NCBI RefSeq assembly: GCF_900163665.1
Contig: NZ_FUIA01000014.1
Coordinates: 92,078-156,077 of the forward strand
Source: Frigoribacterium sp. JB110
GTDB lineage: Bacteria > Actinomycetota > Actinomycetes > Actinomycetales > Microbacteriaceae
Length of the DNA stretch: 64,000 bases
Direction of reading: 5' to 3'
In this document: one piece after another, positions 43,808-52,955 of the stretch
Layout of the letters: the number at the start of each line of letters is the position of its first letter
How positions within the stretch are numbered: the first letter of the stretch is position 1
Notes under the pieces: generated by a model
What the model saw: the letters and a program-made list of their open reading frames with translations, nothing else
What the model was told of the DNA's origin: nothing
Database searches by the model: none
Made by a program: the position numbers and the translations under genes

Positions 43808-45574
43808 CTACCGGGCACCGCCCTGGAGGGCCTGCTCCACCTCACCCCGGTCAGCTCTCAGTTGCTTCGCGTCGGCGCGGGACGGCCAGGGGCGCAGGTT
43901 CGTGATGATGGGCCGGGCGGTGCGGAGCATTACCACGCCCGTGCCGAACGGGAGCGTGCGCAACACGTCTGGGGGGAGGATAGGGACGCGGCGGATCGAG
44001 CGCTGCGATGAGTGCGCCCCATACGCGTCGGTCGTCACGCTGTTGGTGGTTTCGTCGCGGTCGCCGATGAGGGTGGAGAGGTCTTGGAGGTCGCGGCTGT
44101 TGGAGGCTCCGCCGAGGATGATCTTGACGATGGAGGCGTCCCAGATCGCGTTCGCCTGGTTCTCGCTCCACTTCTCCCTGGCCTGTGCGAGGGACTGCAG
44201 GACGGGGAGTGGGGTGATGCCGGTGCCGCCGCCTTCCGCCATCAACGTCGGCAGCGACGGGAGCGGGGCGAGGTTCCCGATCTCATCCAACGCGAGGAGC
44301 AGGGGCGGGTCCATGCGGGCACCGGGTGACCGGGCGGCGATCTTCCTCGCCGTCTCAACCAGGTCCTCGATGAACGCCGCCACCAGCGCTGACGACGCCC
44401 CAGCCCCCGCACCCGTCGCCAGGAGGTAGAGAGTCCCGTTGCCGCGAAGGAAGACCTCGGGGTCGAACTCCTCACCCGGTCTTGGTGAGACGGCGTCGAG
44501 GACGCGGGGGTCGGCGAGGGCGGAGAACGCGAGGGACACGCCCTGCCAGATCGAATCCCTCGTCCGCGGGTCAGCCTGCACCATCGCATCCAGGCTGTCC
44601 GCCCACCCCTCCGCCGCCCCAGGATGCGAGGACAGCACCCGTACGGCGTCGGCGGCGAGGGTCGGGTTCAGCGCCCACTGATACAGGGTCTTCGCATCCC
44701 TCCCGTCGAGAGCGGCGGCATGCAGGAGCGCTTGGATCGCGGCGGTGGTCTTCCCTTCCCAGAACCCGGCGTCTTGGACACCGCCGAATCCGGTGGCGGT
44801 GGCGAGGCCTTTGGCGCGGATCATCGCCGTCAGCGGGTCCTGGCAGCCCCGCACCGGCGACCACCGCATCCCCGCAGACAACCCTGGGGCGAGCTGCTGG
44901 GGGTCGAACACCGCGACCTTCCCCTTCTTCGCCCGTGCTTTCAATGTCGCGGTGAGGTTGTCCGGGCGGGTGCTGGTGGTGATGACGGCGCCGGGGGCGT
45001 CGAGGATCGCGTTGATCACCACATGCAGACCCTTCCCCGACCGGGGAGGACCGATCAACAGGATCGAGTCCTCGACCGTCGCCCACACCTGCCCTCCCTT
45101 CCCCGTGCCGAGGAGATACCCGACGTCGCTCGGGGCTGGCGTCCCGGTGAGAGAGGGCCGCAACGTCGCGGCCTTCTTCACCAGGGCCTTCGGGGAGGCG
45201 ACGCGGGCGACCTCGGCGGCGGTGGCGGTGCCTGCGAGCCGGTGCGGGTCCGTCTTCGACCGGGAACGGTGAACCGCCCGAACCACGAAGAATCCCGCTG
45301 TCCCGAGCACACTGAGGAACAGGGTGACGACTGCCCAGTAGGCGAACGGGTTCAGGCCTTCCGCGCCGAGCGCCGCACCCGGGTCTGCTGGGGTGGCAAG
45401 GACGGCGAGGCCGGTCGTGAACCCGCTGGCCGGTTCAGGGAGCCCGGTGAGGAACGCGGTCACGGAGCCTGCGACGCGCAGGATCCCGGTGAACACGGCG
45501 GCGGTGACGAGCAGGCCGAGGGTGATGTCGATGAAGAGGTCGTTGGCGGGTTTCGCCTGCGCAGGACCAGACAC
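43808..45574 (-). CDS. Type IV coupling protein (VirD4/TraG-like)
   Basis: A 588-residue conjugative coupling ATPase. Two N-terminal transmembrane helices (about 15-45 and 78-100), Walker A GPPRSGKG at residues 175-182, and the Walker B region LLLALDEIGNLAPLPSLPTL with the downstream EGGGTGI sensor are present. It would link the relaxosome to the type IV secretion channel. It marks the island as a conjugative or mobilisable element; no relaxase gene is seen in the window. Confidence 0.9.
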   Translation of the reverse strand: MSGPAQAKPANDLFIDITLGLLVTAAVFTGILRVAGSVTAFLTGLPEPASGFTTGLAVLATPADPGAALGAEGLNPFAYWAVVTLFLSVLGTAGFFVVRAVHRSRSKTDPHRLAGTATAAEVARVASPKALVKKAATLRPSLTGTPAPSDVGYLLGTGKGGQVWATVEDSILLIGPPRSGKGLHVVINAILDAPGAVITTSTRPDNLTATLKARAKKGKVAVFDPQQLAPGLSAGMRWSPVRGCQDPLTAMIRAKGLATATGFGGVQDAGFWEGKTTAAIQALLHAAALDGRDAKTLYQWALNPTLAADAVRVLSSHPGAAEGWADSLDAMVQADPRTRDSIWQGVSLAFSALADPRVLDAVSPRPGEEFDPEVFLRGNGTLYLLATGAGAGASSALVAAFIEDLVETARKIAARSPGARMDPPLLLALDEIGNLAPLPSLPTLMAEGGGTGITPLPVLQSLAQAREKWSENQANAIWDASIVKIILGGASNSRDLQDLSTLIGDRDETTNSVTTDAYGAHSSQRSIRRVPILPPDVLRTLPFGTGVVMLRTARPIITNLRPWPSRADAKQLRADRGEVEQALQGGAR

Positions 45575-45658
45575 GGTGAACGCACCTTCCCGACCCCGCA
45601 GAAGGGAAAGAAGCGGGGTCAGGACAACAGGTACGACGACGAGAGGATGAGCCGGCGG

Positions 45659-46204
45659 TCAGTCGATGCGCTGCACCGAGGTGGTGCTGGAGATCCGCCC
45701 CAGCAGGATCACCTCACCGGTGATGACGGGGTTCTCTCCACGTTCGATCAGGGCGCGTGCCGTCCCGGTGGGGCCAGCGGAGCTGTGGCGCAGGATGAGC
45801 GCGACGGCGACGTCTTCACCGGGCACGAACCCGCTCGCGGTGAACTCCAGAAGGTTCGGCAGCGTCACCAGTGCGGGTGCGTCGTCTTCCGGTGAAGCGA
45901 ACGGCGACCGCGGCACAGGATCGGGCGGGGTGAGGATGTCCGCATGGATGCTGCCGTCCAGTTCTCGCACCTCCACCCGGGTTGGTGATCCGAAGCGCCC
46001 GACGAGCTCCGTCACCGTGGCCGTGATCTCGCCTCGGCGGATCGGGGTAGTGGCAAGGCGGTTACCGTTCACGGTCACGACGAGAGTGTCCGCGTTCACG
46101 GCTTCGAGGAGAATCTGCGGCAGCACCGCAGGCACCACCACCCCCTGCTTCGGGGTTCCGGAGGGTTGCTGGGTGCGCGTGCGTCGGTGGCGTCGAAGGG
46201 TCAT
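45659..46204 (-). CDS. Hypothetical protein of the mobile element
   Basis: A 181-residue protein with a basic N-terminus (TLRRHRRTRTQQPSG) and no recognised domain. The middle part is beta-rich (DTLVVTVNGNRLATTPIRRG). It overlaps the upstream gene by 4 bp and precedes the coupling protein by 85 bp in the same orientation, suggesting a shared transfer operon. Confidence 0.55.
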   Translation of the reverse strand: MTLRRHRRTRTQQPSGTPKQGVVVPAVLPQILLEAVNADTLVVTVNGNRLATTPIRRGEITATVTELVGRFGSPTRVEVRELDGSIHADILTPPDPVPRSPFASPEDDAPALVTLPNLLEFTASGFVPGEDVAVALILRHSSAGPTGTARALIERGENPVITGEVILLGRISSTTSVQRID

Positions 46205-46613
46205 GTCAGGAAGGTGCGACCCGGCTCCGAACGCCCCGCCCCGTCATCGCTGATGGGGTCAGCGGTGAGGGCTTCTTCCCGGGCGATGAGCTCGCCCAGT
46301 GCGTCCGCCCACCCACCGGTGATGTGCAGCAGCGTCTCGTAGTCAGCGGAGGCAACTTCACCCTCGGCGAGCGTCACCCACGTCCAGCTCCCATCCGGTT
46401 GCGGAAGCCGAGCCTCGGATGCCCACGTCCAGGACACCGGGACCCGGTCCTCGTCAGCCCAGTCGACTCCGGGCGGGTACTTTTCCTCGATCGCGAACCG
46501 TGGCGAGGACCCGTGTAGGGGATGCAGCACGAAATGCCCGGCTCCGAACGTCTCCGGATCCTCATACAGCAGGATCAACCGGCCCTGGGAGTGCTGCTCG
46601 ATCCGCTGCAACC
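46201..46613 (-). pseudogene. Hypothetical protein gene, 5' end removed by IS3 element
   Basis: About 137 codons of an unknown protein remain (LLYEDPETFGAGHFVLHPLH, VPVSWTWASEARLPQPDGSW, LLHITGGWADALGELIAREE). The only in-frame start near the left end is a TTG directly beside the insertion, so the true N-terminus was probably lost. The remaining frame overlaps the next gene by 4 bp, as expected for a former operon member. Confidence 0.6.
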
Positions 46614-47109
46614 GGGCCTGCTGAAGGTTCGGTTGACTCCGTTCCTCATGCCGCCAGAGCGACGGCCGATCTCATGATGTCCTCGAACGCGACCGGACTC
46701 AACTTCCCCAGCCGGCGCTGACGACGACGCCGGTTGTAGGTCGCCTCGATCCAGTGGATGATCGCGAGCCGCAACTGCGTCCGCGTCTCCCATCGCCGCG
46801 AGTCGAGGACGTTGGTCTGCAGGGTGGAGAAGAAGCTCTCCATCGCCGCGTTATCGCCCGCCGCGCCGACCCTGCCCATCGATCCGACCAGTTGATGGCG
46901 CCGCAGAGCCTTCCGGAACCGCCTGGCCCGGAATTGACTGCCTCTGTCCGAGTGCACGATGCATCCGGCGACGTTCCCGCGGCGGGCGACGGCGTCCTCG
47001 AGCGCGGCGACGGCCAGGCGCGCGGTCATCCGCGGCCCGGTCGCATACCCGACGATCCGGTTCCCGAACACGTCCTTGATCGCGCAGAGGTAGAGCTTGC
47101 CCTCGCGGG

Positions 47110-48747
47110 CTTGGATTCCAGCAGTCGTCGCAACACGTTGATTACGAGACTTTCAGTAAAGCAGCCATTCGCTCGTCCGGGGTGTCCCAGTCCAACGACT
47201 TTCGGGGGCGTCCGTTGAGCTCTTGAGCGACGGCCAGAAGATCGTCAGCGCTGTGCATGGCGAGGTCGGTGCCCTTCGGGAAGTACTGCCGGAGCAGGCC
47301 GTTGGTGTTCTCGTTGCTGCCGCGTTGCCAGGGCGAGCCGGCATCGGCGAAGTAGACGTCGAAGTTCGTCGCGGTGCTGAAAGCCCAGTGCTCGGCCATT
47401 TCCGCGCCCTGGTCCCAGGTCAAGCTACCCCGCAACGACGAGGGCAACTCTTGGACGGTCGCGATGAGGGAGTCGCGGACGGCTTCCGCAGTGCGATCCC
47501 GCCCGAGGTGCCCCAGCATGACGAAGCGTGTGGACCGCTCGACGAGCGTCGCCATAGCGGATCCGCCGAGCGCTCCGATGATGAGATCTCCCTCCCAATG
47601 CCCAGGGACATCGCGGGAATCGGCCACGGACGGGCGGTTACTGATGGCGTTCATCGGGTCGACGAATCGTGGGCGTCGAGCGTCGGCTTGCCGGTGTGGT
47701 TTCCGGGCAACGCGCCCCCGCCGCAACTGCTGTCCGAGTGATCGCTTCAGTTCGCCGCGGGCGTGGACGTAGATTGCCTGGTAGATCGTCTCGGTGCTCA
47801 CGCGCATCTCCGGAGCGGCCGGGAAGTCCTTGATCAGTCGGTGGCTGATCTGTTGCGGCGACCACTTCATCTTCAGTTTCGCCTGAACATAGGACTGGAG
47901 GGGTTCGTGGGCGAGGATCTTCGGCTGTCGCGGCCTGGCGCGGCGTTTGACCGAGAGCCGGTGCGCGGTGTGAGGCATGTAGCCGCGGGTAGAGACCGTG
48001 TTGCGACGCAGCTCGCGACTGATCGTTGACGGCGATCGTCCCATCTCCGCCGCGATCTGGCGGATCGAAAGCCCCGCGCGGTGCAGGTCTTGAAGCTGTT
48101 CTCGTTCGAGAAGACTGACGTATCGGCTGTCGATGACTTTCTCCACGATGTTCAGATCGACGCTTCCGCCGATCGCGCGGGATCTTCGTTCGGGCACGCT
48201 CCCATTGTTCTGCTCTGGGTAGCGCACGACACGACCATCCGGATAGACCCGGCCCCGCTTGATGATTCTGATGCCCTTATCCCAGTCGGCTGCCGAACGG
48301 GCGTCCGCGCCAACTCGCGCCCTGGCTTCCGCGCGGGTGAGCCCTGCCGCCCGAAGGCGCAGGAACTCCTCGCGCCTGGGGTTAACGCGGCGGGCCTCGC
48401 TCGTGGATATCCCCACTTTCCGCGCCCACGCGTACGCGGTCGGTCGATGAATGCCCAACTCACGTGCGACGGTCGAGATGATCTGCCGCTCGCGAACGAG
48501 CCGCAAGAACTCCTCTTTCAACTCCGGCGAGTAGACACGCGGAGTCGCCCGCTGCATCGTCAACCCCGTCTTGCGCAGCCAGTTGTAACCGGCGTCCTCG
48601 TCCACCCTGACTGCTCGCGCGGCCGCGCGAACAGTCCCGCCTCGATCGAGTACCCGGAAGAACTCTTCCTTCTGCTCCTCGGTGTATCTCTTCTCCGCCA
48701 TCGCGTCACCTCTCCTATAGGCGTTGCGACGACTGCTGGAATCCAAG
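47110..48747. mobile_element. IS30-family insertion sequence
   Basis: A 1638-bp element with 25-bp terminal inverted repeats (CTTGGATTCCAGCAGTCGTC... at the left end, complement ending at 48747) and a 3-bp target duplication GGG at 47107-47109 and 48748-48750. It carries one transposase gene and splits the orfB gene of the surrounding IS3-family element. Confidence 0.9.
47142..48701 (-). CDS. IS30 family transposase
   Basis: A 519-residue transposase. The N-terminal 200 residues hold repeated helix-turn-helix units (YTEEQKEEFFRVLDRGGTVR and YSPELKEEFLRLV). The IS30-specific HTH (GLSIRQIAAEMGRSPSTISR) follows, and the DDE domain has D in GHWEGDLIIG, D in LTWDQGAEMAEH and E in GSNENTNGLLRQYFPKG. 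ATG 48701 follows AGGAGAGGTGACGCG. It appears intact and may be active. Confidence 0.92.
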   Translation of the reverse strand: MAEKRYTEEQKEEFFRVLDRGGTVRAAARAVRVDEDAGYNWLRKTGLTMQRATPRVYSPELKEEFLRLVRERQIISTVARELGIHRPTAYAWARKVGISTSEARRVNPRREEFLRLRAAGLTRAEARARVGADARSAADWDKGIRIIKRGRVYPDGRVVRYPEQNNGSVPERRSRAIGGSVDLNIVEKVIDSRYVSLLEREQLQDLHRAGLSIRQIAAEMGRSPSTISRELRRNTVSTRGYMPHTAHRLSVKRRARPRQPKILAHEPLQSYVQAKLKMKWSPQQISHRLIKDFPAAPEMRVSTETIYQAIYVHARGELKRSLGQQLRRGRVARKPHRQADARRPRFVDPMNAISNRPSVADSRDVPGHWEGDLIIGALGGSAMATLVERSTRFVMLGHLGRDRTAEAVRDSLIATVQELPSSLRGSLTWDQGAEMAEHWAFSTATNFDVYFADAGSPWQRGSNENTNGLLRQYFPKGTDLAMHSADDLLAVAQELNGRPRKSLDWDTPDERMAALLKVS

Positions 48748-49161
48748 GGGTCCAGTGCTCGGTGATGTCGGTGAGCCAGATCTCGTTCGGCCCCGCCGCG
48801 GTGAACACGCGCTGTACCCTGTCATCGTGCACCGTCGGCCCGGGACGGCGCTTGCCCTTCCCGCGCCCGCGCTTGCTGATCTCGGAGGCGATGCCCTCCT
48901 GCGAACACAACCGCCACACGCGCCGCTCGCTGGCGACATGCCCGTCCGCGGCGAGCTCGTCCGCGAGGAGGCGATACCCGAACGCGGGATCGTCGTGGTG
49001 GGCGTCGCGGAGCGCGTCGATCAGGTGGGCGTCGTCCTCGTCGCGCGGTGAGCACGGACGCGCCTGCCACTTGTAATACGCCTGCTTTGTGAACCCCAGA
49101 ACCCGGCACGTCACCGCGACGGGCACCCCGGCCGCGGCAAGGTCTTGGACGAGCGGGAACA

Positions 49162-49464
49162 TCATTTTGGGGCCTGGCCGCCGAGCTTCAGATTCGCCTG
49201 CGACAGATACGCCGTCGCCTTCTTCAGGATCAGGTTCTCCGTCTCCAGCTCCTTGATCCGCTTCAGCATCGCTGCCTGCTCACGCCGCTCATCGACGTCA
49301 CCAGCCGGCTCGATCCCTCGGCTGACGAGCTGGGCGTCACGCACCCACGCCTGCAGCGCGGACTTCGAGATCCCGAGATCCGCGCACACCTGCTTCTGCG
49401 ACAACCCGGACTCCACGAGCTCGACCGCGGTCTGCTTGAACTCGTCCGTGTACTTCTTCGGCAT
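49162..49464 (-). CDS. IS3-family transposase orfA
   Basis: A 100-residue helix-turn-helix protein (PKKYTDEFKQTAVELVESGL, then LGISKSALQAWVRDAQ) with a C-terminal leucine-zipper-like helix (MLKRIKELETENLILKKATA). It is the first reading frame of an IS3-type transposase; the full enzyme comes from frameshifting into orfB, which is disrupted here. This protein alone may act as a regulator. Confidence 0.9.
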   Translation of the reverse strand: MPKKYTDEFKQTAVELVESGLSQKQVCADLGISKSALQAWVRDAQLVSRGIEPAGDVDERREQAAMLKRIKELETENLILKKATAYLSQANLKLGGQAPK

Positions 49465-49523
49465 AGTCGTATCCTCTCCCGCTCGAAAGCGGTCCAGGAG
49501 TCAACCGAACCTTCAGCAGGCCC

Positions 49524-49721
49524 ATACCTTCCCCACCAGGCGTCGATCTGCGTGGGGTCGGTGGTGGCGTCGTGGAACCCATGCGCGGTGAGCGGGCGCT
49601 TCTGACCGGGTGCGCAGGGGAACACGGGGATGCCCGCGGCGGCGTAGACGGCGGCAGCCTTCCCAAGCTCCTTGGGGAGGCTGGTGGGCATCGGCCAGGC
49701 AGTGGGGTCGGTGATGGTCAT
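49524..49721 (-). pseudogene. Bifunctional primase/polymerase (prim-pol) gene, N-terminal fragment
   Basis: Only about 66 codons remain. LGKAAAVYAAAGIPVFPCAP, then HGFHDATTDPTQIDAWWGRY match the start of the prim-pol domain found in replication proteins of actinobacterial integrative elements and plasmids. A strong ribosome site (GAAGGAGGTG) precedes ATG 49721, so this was a true gene start. The frame enters the IS3 element and the rest of the domain, including catalytic residues, is missing from the window. Confidence 0.8.
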
Positions 49722-49889
49722 GTGCACCTCCTTCAGGACACGGCACGGGCCGGGGCTCGTGCGCGGTATCCACAGGGAAGGTGCGTCAACAAACCGTGCT
49801 GGCCGCAGATTCTCCGCTCTGAGCATCCCTTCTGAACCTCAACCCCTACCCGAGGTCGCGTGGTTGCCGCGAGCATTTTTGGGCGGGAT

Positions 49890-49927
49890 GCGCCGTTTCG
49901 TCAAGAACATGCGCCAAATCGTCAAAC
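49890..49927 (+). repeat. Iteron-like direct repeats (two copies; third copy at 51479-51495)
   Basis: GCGCCGTTTCGTCAAGA (49890-49906) and GCGCCAAATCGTCAAAC (49911-49927) are direct repeats spaced 21 bp apart, two helical turns. GCGCCGAAACGTCAAAC at 51479-51495 is a further copy. The pair lies 169 bp upstream of the truncated prim-pol gene start. A replication origin, transfer origin or initiator-binding site is possible. Confidence 0.5.
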
Positions 49928-49967
49928 ACACCGGCTTCCAGCTCCACCGATCAGAGATGACTTTCTG

Positions 49968-50612
49968 CTACAGGCTCCGGCCAGAACCACGGTCTGGGCA
50001 TGGCGGCTCGGGGCCGTCCGGGTCCATGCTCAGGTGTTGTTCCCGTTCGGCGAGGAGCTCGCTCAGCAGTGCCCCACGTTCCAGCATGGTCAGCGCCTGC
50101 CCGGGCGCACGAATATCCGAGGGTGTGGCAGCCGTCCGTCCAGTTTCGAGGACCGCGGCGTTGATCCGGTCAAGAATCTCAGCCGTGTTGTGCTGTTCGG
50201 TGTCCTGCTCCAGGATGCGGGCGATCTCGTTCACCACGACACTGTCGTGCTCGGCCGGTGGGAACGCCGCCGACGCCGTCACCCCATCCCCGACCGGGAC
50301 ACGGCCCACGACGAGCCGGAACTGGCCTTCTCCGTCGTACCCAGTCGCGTCATACACGCCGGGCGGCATCCAGTCGTGTGCGTCTGACGCCTGCCCCGCA
50401 TACAACTCAGCCCCAGCCGGGTCGTCAGGGTCAACCACGCGAATGTCGGGATCGGCAGCGAACAGCATCGCTGACAGTTCCTCCCTCTGCGCCCGGTCCA
50501 GCAAGGGTGTGCCTTCCCCGGCTTTCTCCCGTTCCACGAGTACACGGAGGGTTTGCAGGGCGATCAGATCCGAAGGCACCCACTCACGGTGAAACCGCTC
50601 CGGAAGGAACAT
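49968..50612 (-). CDS. Hypothetical protein of the mobile element
   Basis: A 214-residue acidic protein with no recognised domain. Notable stretches are FLPERFHREWVPSDLIALQT, DAHDWMPPGVYDATGYDGEG and VVVNEIARILEQDTEQHNTA. It overlaps the end of the upstream gene by 29 bp. The region from 49722 to 49967 in front of the prim-pol fragment holds no gene, only the iteron-like repeats. Confidence 0.6.
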   Translation of the reverse strand: MFLPERFHREWVPSDLIALQTLRVLVEREKAGEGTPLLDRAQREELSAMLFAADPDIRVVDPDDPAGAELYAGQASDAHDWMPPGVYDATGYDGEGQFRLVVGRVPVGDGVTASAAFPPAEHDSVVVNEIARILEQDTEQHNTAEILDRINAAVLETGRTAATPSDIRAPGQALTMLERGALLSELLAEREQHLSMDPDGPEPPCPDRGSGRSL

Positions 50613-51327
50613 CGTCCGCGGCCCCCCCCTTGGCCACGAGCCCCTGCAGGGCGTGTTCGCGGCGCAGCGCGGTCGCGGTGAACTCGGACCGCCACTGGGC
50701 GTGGTCGGATCGGAACCTCATGTCCTCGTACTCGCCCTCGAACGACGGGGCGACCGTGACGAGATAATCCTCCTTCACCGGCTCCACCGGCAACCGCTCC
50801 CGCTCCAACAGATCCACCAGGCCATCACGGACCCGCTCAGCCCGCTCCAACCGATCCAAAGTCTCCGGGAGACGTGACGCCTGGACCGCGAGGGAGAGAC
50901 ACTCGTCCCGCCACCGCTCATGCGCGTCCTCAAAGCTCTCCGGATCGGGCGTGCCGTCCGGGAGGCGGAAGTCACCGGTGCCCGGTTCGGGTGGGAACAT
51001 CTCCGCCACGATCTCCGGAATCCCCGACTCCTCGAACGCCTCCCACCCGGGTGACGGCACCGCTACCGGCGGGGTGGGAGCGGCGTCAGCTGCGGGTGTC
51101 CAGGAGCGGATGTGCGGGACGTCGTCGCCGAAGTCTTCACCGAATACCCGGTCGCCTTCTGTGCGGAGCTGGTCGGGAGGACCGGCGAGCCCCTCGATCA
51201 GCACCTCAACGACCATGTGCTGCGCCTCGGCTTGGGTGCGAGCGAGGACATCGAAAGCGACCACCACCCGATGCGGGCGCGGCGGCTCAGACGAATACCC
51301 CAAAGGGGGGATCGTGATATCGGACAT
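50584..51327 (-). CDS. Hypothetical protein of the mobile element
   Basis: A 247-residue acidic protein. The N-terminal 60 residues (PHRVVVAFDVLARTQAEAQH) look like a small alpha/beta unit, then a proline-rich linker and a helical C-terminal half (LPETLDRLERAERVRDGLVD). No known family is recognised. Start at ATG 51327. Together with the two neighbouring unknowns it forms a minus-strand series typical of ICE backbone genes. Confidence 0.6.
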   Translation of the reverse strand: MSDITIPPLGYSSEPPRPHRVVVAFDVLARTQAEAQHMVVEVLIEGLAGPPDQLRTEGDRVFGEDFGDDVPHIRSWTPAADAAPTPPVAVPSPGWEAFEESGIPEIVAEMFPPEPGTGDFRLPDGTPDPESFEDAHERWRDECLSLAVQASRLPETLDRLERAERVRDGLVDLLERERLPVEPVKEDYLVTVAPSFEGEYEDMRFRSDHAQWRSEFTATALRREHALQGLVAKGGAADDVPSGAVSP

Positions 51328-51507
51328 GATGAAAGACTCCAATCACACTCGGATAGACAGGACACGCCACTGCACCCGATCGCTCAGGTGTCACAGGTGG
51401 TGCTGTTCCAGAGGTACGCACAGAACCGAGTCAAGGGCGAGGCATCCCGGCAATGACGCGTCGAAACACCAAAAACACGCGCCGAAACGTCAAACTCCGC
51501 CACCGGG

Positions 51508-52005
51508 TCAGCGTGCGAGGTGACGCCCTGACGAGGGGCCAGCGACGGAGCTCGGCGTCGAGTCAGGGGTGAGAGCATCCTCGCGTTCCTGCAGCGCATG
51601 CTGCAGATAGCGGTTGATGACGGTGTGGTTCGTTCCGTCCGCACCGCCCGTCAGAGGTACGTGGTGGAACGAGTACGCCGGGTACGGCGTCGCCTCCCGC
51701 AGCGCCTCCAACCACGCATCCACGTCCTCGGGCAGTACCCAATCCTGCGGCGGCGGATTCGACTGTAGGAACTCCGTCGCCCCGGCATATACCTCAGAGT
51801 CTTCGAGCATCTCGTGGATCGTGACCGCCACCGCCCGCGCCAACGCGACCGGGTTCCGGCCTGCGATCACGGTCGGCTCGACCTCCGGGTCATCGGTCCA
51901 GACGATGATGCCGAGAGACAGGGCGCTCGGCGGGCTTATCTTGCGCCGAGGATCCGCAGCGTTCGTGGACGTCGATGCTGATGCTTCGCCCGGGTTGATG
52001 CTCAT
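51508..52005 (-). CDS. Hypothetical protein of the mobile element
   Basis: A 165-residue protein. A recognisable pattern is IIVWTDDPEVEPTVIAGRNP followed by VALARAVAVTIHEMLEDSEV, as in small unknown proteins of actinobacterial conjugative elements. Start at ATG 52005; the upstream in-frame extension overlaps the AraC gene and is unlikely. Function unknown. Confidence 0.6.
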   Translation of the reverse strand: MSINPGEASASTSTNAADPRRKISPPSALSLGIIVWTDDPEVEPTVIAGRNPVALARAVAVTIHEMLEDSEVYAGATEFLQSNPPPQDWVLPEDVDAWLEALREATPYPAYSFHHVPLTGGADGTNHTVINRYLQHALQEREDALTPDSTPSSVAGPSSGRHLAR

Positions 52006-52105
52006 GGTGGTGGCTACTTCCCTCGCAGGTTCGCGCGCACGATGGCGTGGTCGGCGTACTTGTGAGGCAGGACACAGTTGGCGGCCACTGGTATCGAGCA
52101 GTCGT

Positions 52106-52951
52106 CTATGGTCGAGAGATTTGCCGATACTGCTGCGGGGACAGACCGTGTACCTGACGGAAGGCGCGTGAGGCGTGGCTGGGGTCGGTCCATCCGACGC
52201 GACGTGCGATGGTTTCGACGGTGTCGCTGCTTGAGCGTAGAAGGTCGGCCATGCGTCGTGAACGTTCGTTGCGAAGGAACGCTGCTGGGCTTGTGCCGAC
52301 GTGGCGGGTGAAGAGTCGGGCGAGTTGCGATCGAGAGATCGCGGCCTCGTCGGCGAGAACATCCATGGTCCACGCGCGGCCAAGATCGTTCATGAGCAAC
52401 GCCATTGCGTGGCGCACCGAGGGGTGTTCGGGCGAGTGCTCGGGGACGGGTCGCGTGAGGATATCGAGCAGGTCCACTGCCAGACTCAAGCGGCGAAGTG
52501 TCGGCAAATGGTGCCGTTCACCGTCGATCAACCGTTGCAGGGAAGCATTCACGTGCGGGAACACTGTGGAAGGCACGTCGAGCACGGTCGGGTCTGACCG
52601 GTGACTATCTGAAAGCACAAGAGGAGCAGGAGCGCTGGACTGAGTGATCCAGCGCTCCTGCTCCTCAAGGAATGCCGTGTCGATGTATGCGGTGGTGGTG
52701 ATGACTAGACCGGCGGGTTCTCCCGCATACCAGCGGCCTGGAGGGAGCAGCACGACCTGCCCTGCGGCAAGATCGACTTCACCGGTCTCGTGACTGAGCG
52801 TCGTGGTGCCCGAGTTCACAATCATCACCTTGGTCGCGTCGACAGCAACCCGACCCGTCGAGGCGGAGTGGAGCACGCGCTTTACCGTCAGTGGAAAGGG
52901 ATTAACACGCGCGCCCAGAGCCTGCGCTCGTGCTTCCGGGGATGCAGGCAT
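52106..52951 (-). CDS. AraC family transcriptional regulator
   Basis: A 281-residue regulator. The N-terminal 170 residues form a cupin-like sensor (VDLAAGQVVLLPPGRWYAGE); the C-terminal AraC DNA-binding domain has two helix-turn-helix units (MDVLADEAAISRSQLARLFT and ETIARRVGWTDPSHASRAFR). Start at ATG 52951, 4 bp after the flavin reductase gene, so it is the last gene of the nrd operon. Its ligand and targets are unknown; self-regulation of this operon is possible. Confidence 0.85.
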   Translation of the reverse strand: MPASPEARAQALGARVNPFPLTVKRVLHSASTGRVAVDATKVMIVNSGTTTLSHETGEVDLAAGQVVLLPPGRWYAGEPAGLVITTTAYIDTAFLEEQERWITQSSAPAPLVLSDSHRSDPTVLDVPSTVFPHVNASLQRLIDGERHHLPTLRRLSLAVDLLDILTRPVPEHSPEHPSVRHAMALLMNDLGRAWTMDVLADEAAISRSQLARLFTRHVGTSPAAFLRNERSRRMADLLRSSSDTVETIARRVGWTDPSHASRAFRQVHGLSPQQYRQISRP

Positions 52952-52955
52952 CGCA

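Larger units (their letters stand above)
46646..49165 (-). pseudogene. IS3-family transposase orfB, interrupted by IS30 element
   Basis: The N-terminal part (49165 down to 48748) begins FPLVQDLAAAGVPVAVTCRV and reaches the first catalytic Asp in IWLTDITEHWT. The C-terminal part (47109 down to 46646) resumes as REGKLYLCAIKDVFGNRIVG and holds the second Asp (CIVHSDRGSQF) and the Glu region (DNAAMESFFSTLQT). Removing the IS30 element and one GGG copy rejoins them in frame, so orfB was intact before the second insertion. It overlaps orfA by 4 bp, the usual frameshift arrangement. Confidence 0.88.
46614..49523. mobile_element. IS3-family insertion sequence, split by an IS30-family element
   Basis: A 27-bp perfect inverted repeat bounds the unit (GGGCCTGCTGAAGGTTCGGT... 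at 46614-46640, complement at 49497-49523). Inside are orfA and orfB of an IS3-type transposase, with orfB interrupted at 47110-48747. If the ends are taken at the usual TG...CA the element is 46622-49515. No direct target duplication flanks either choice. Confidence 0.8.
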
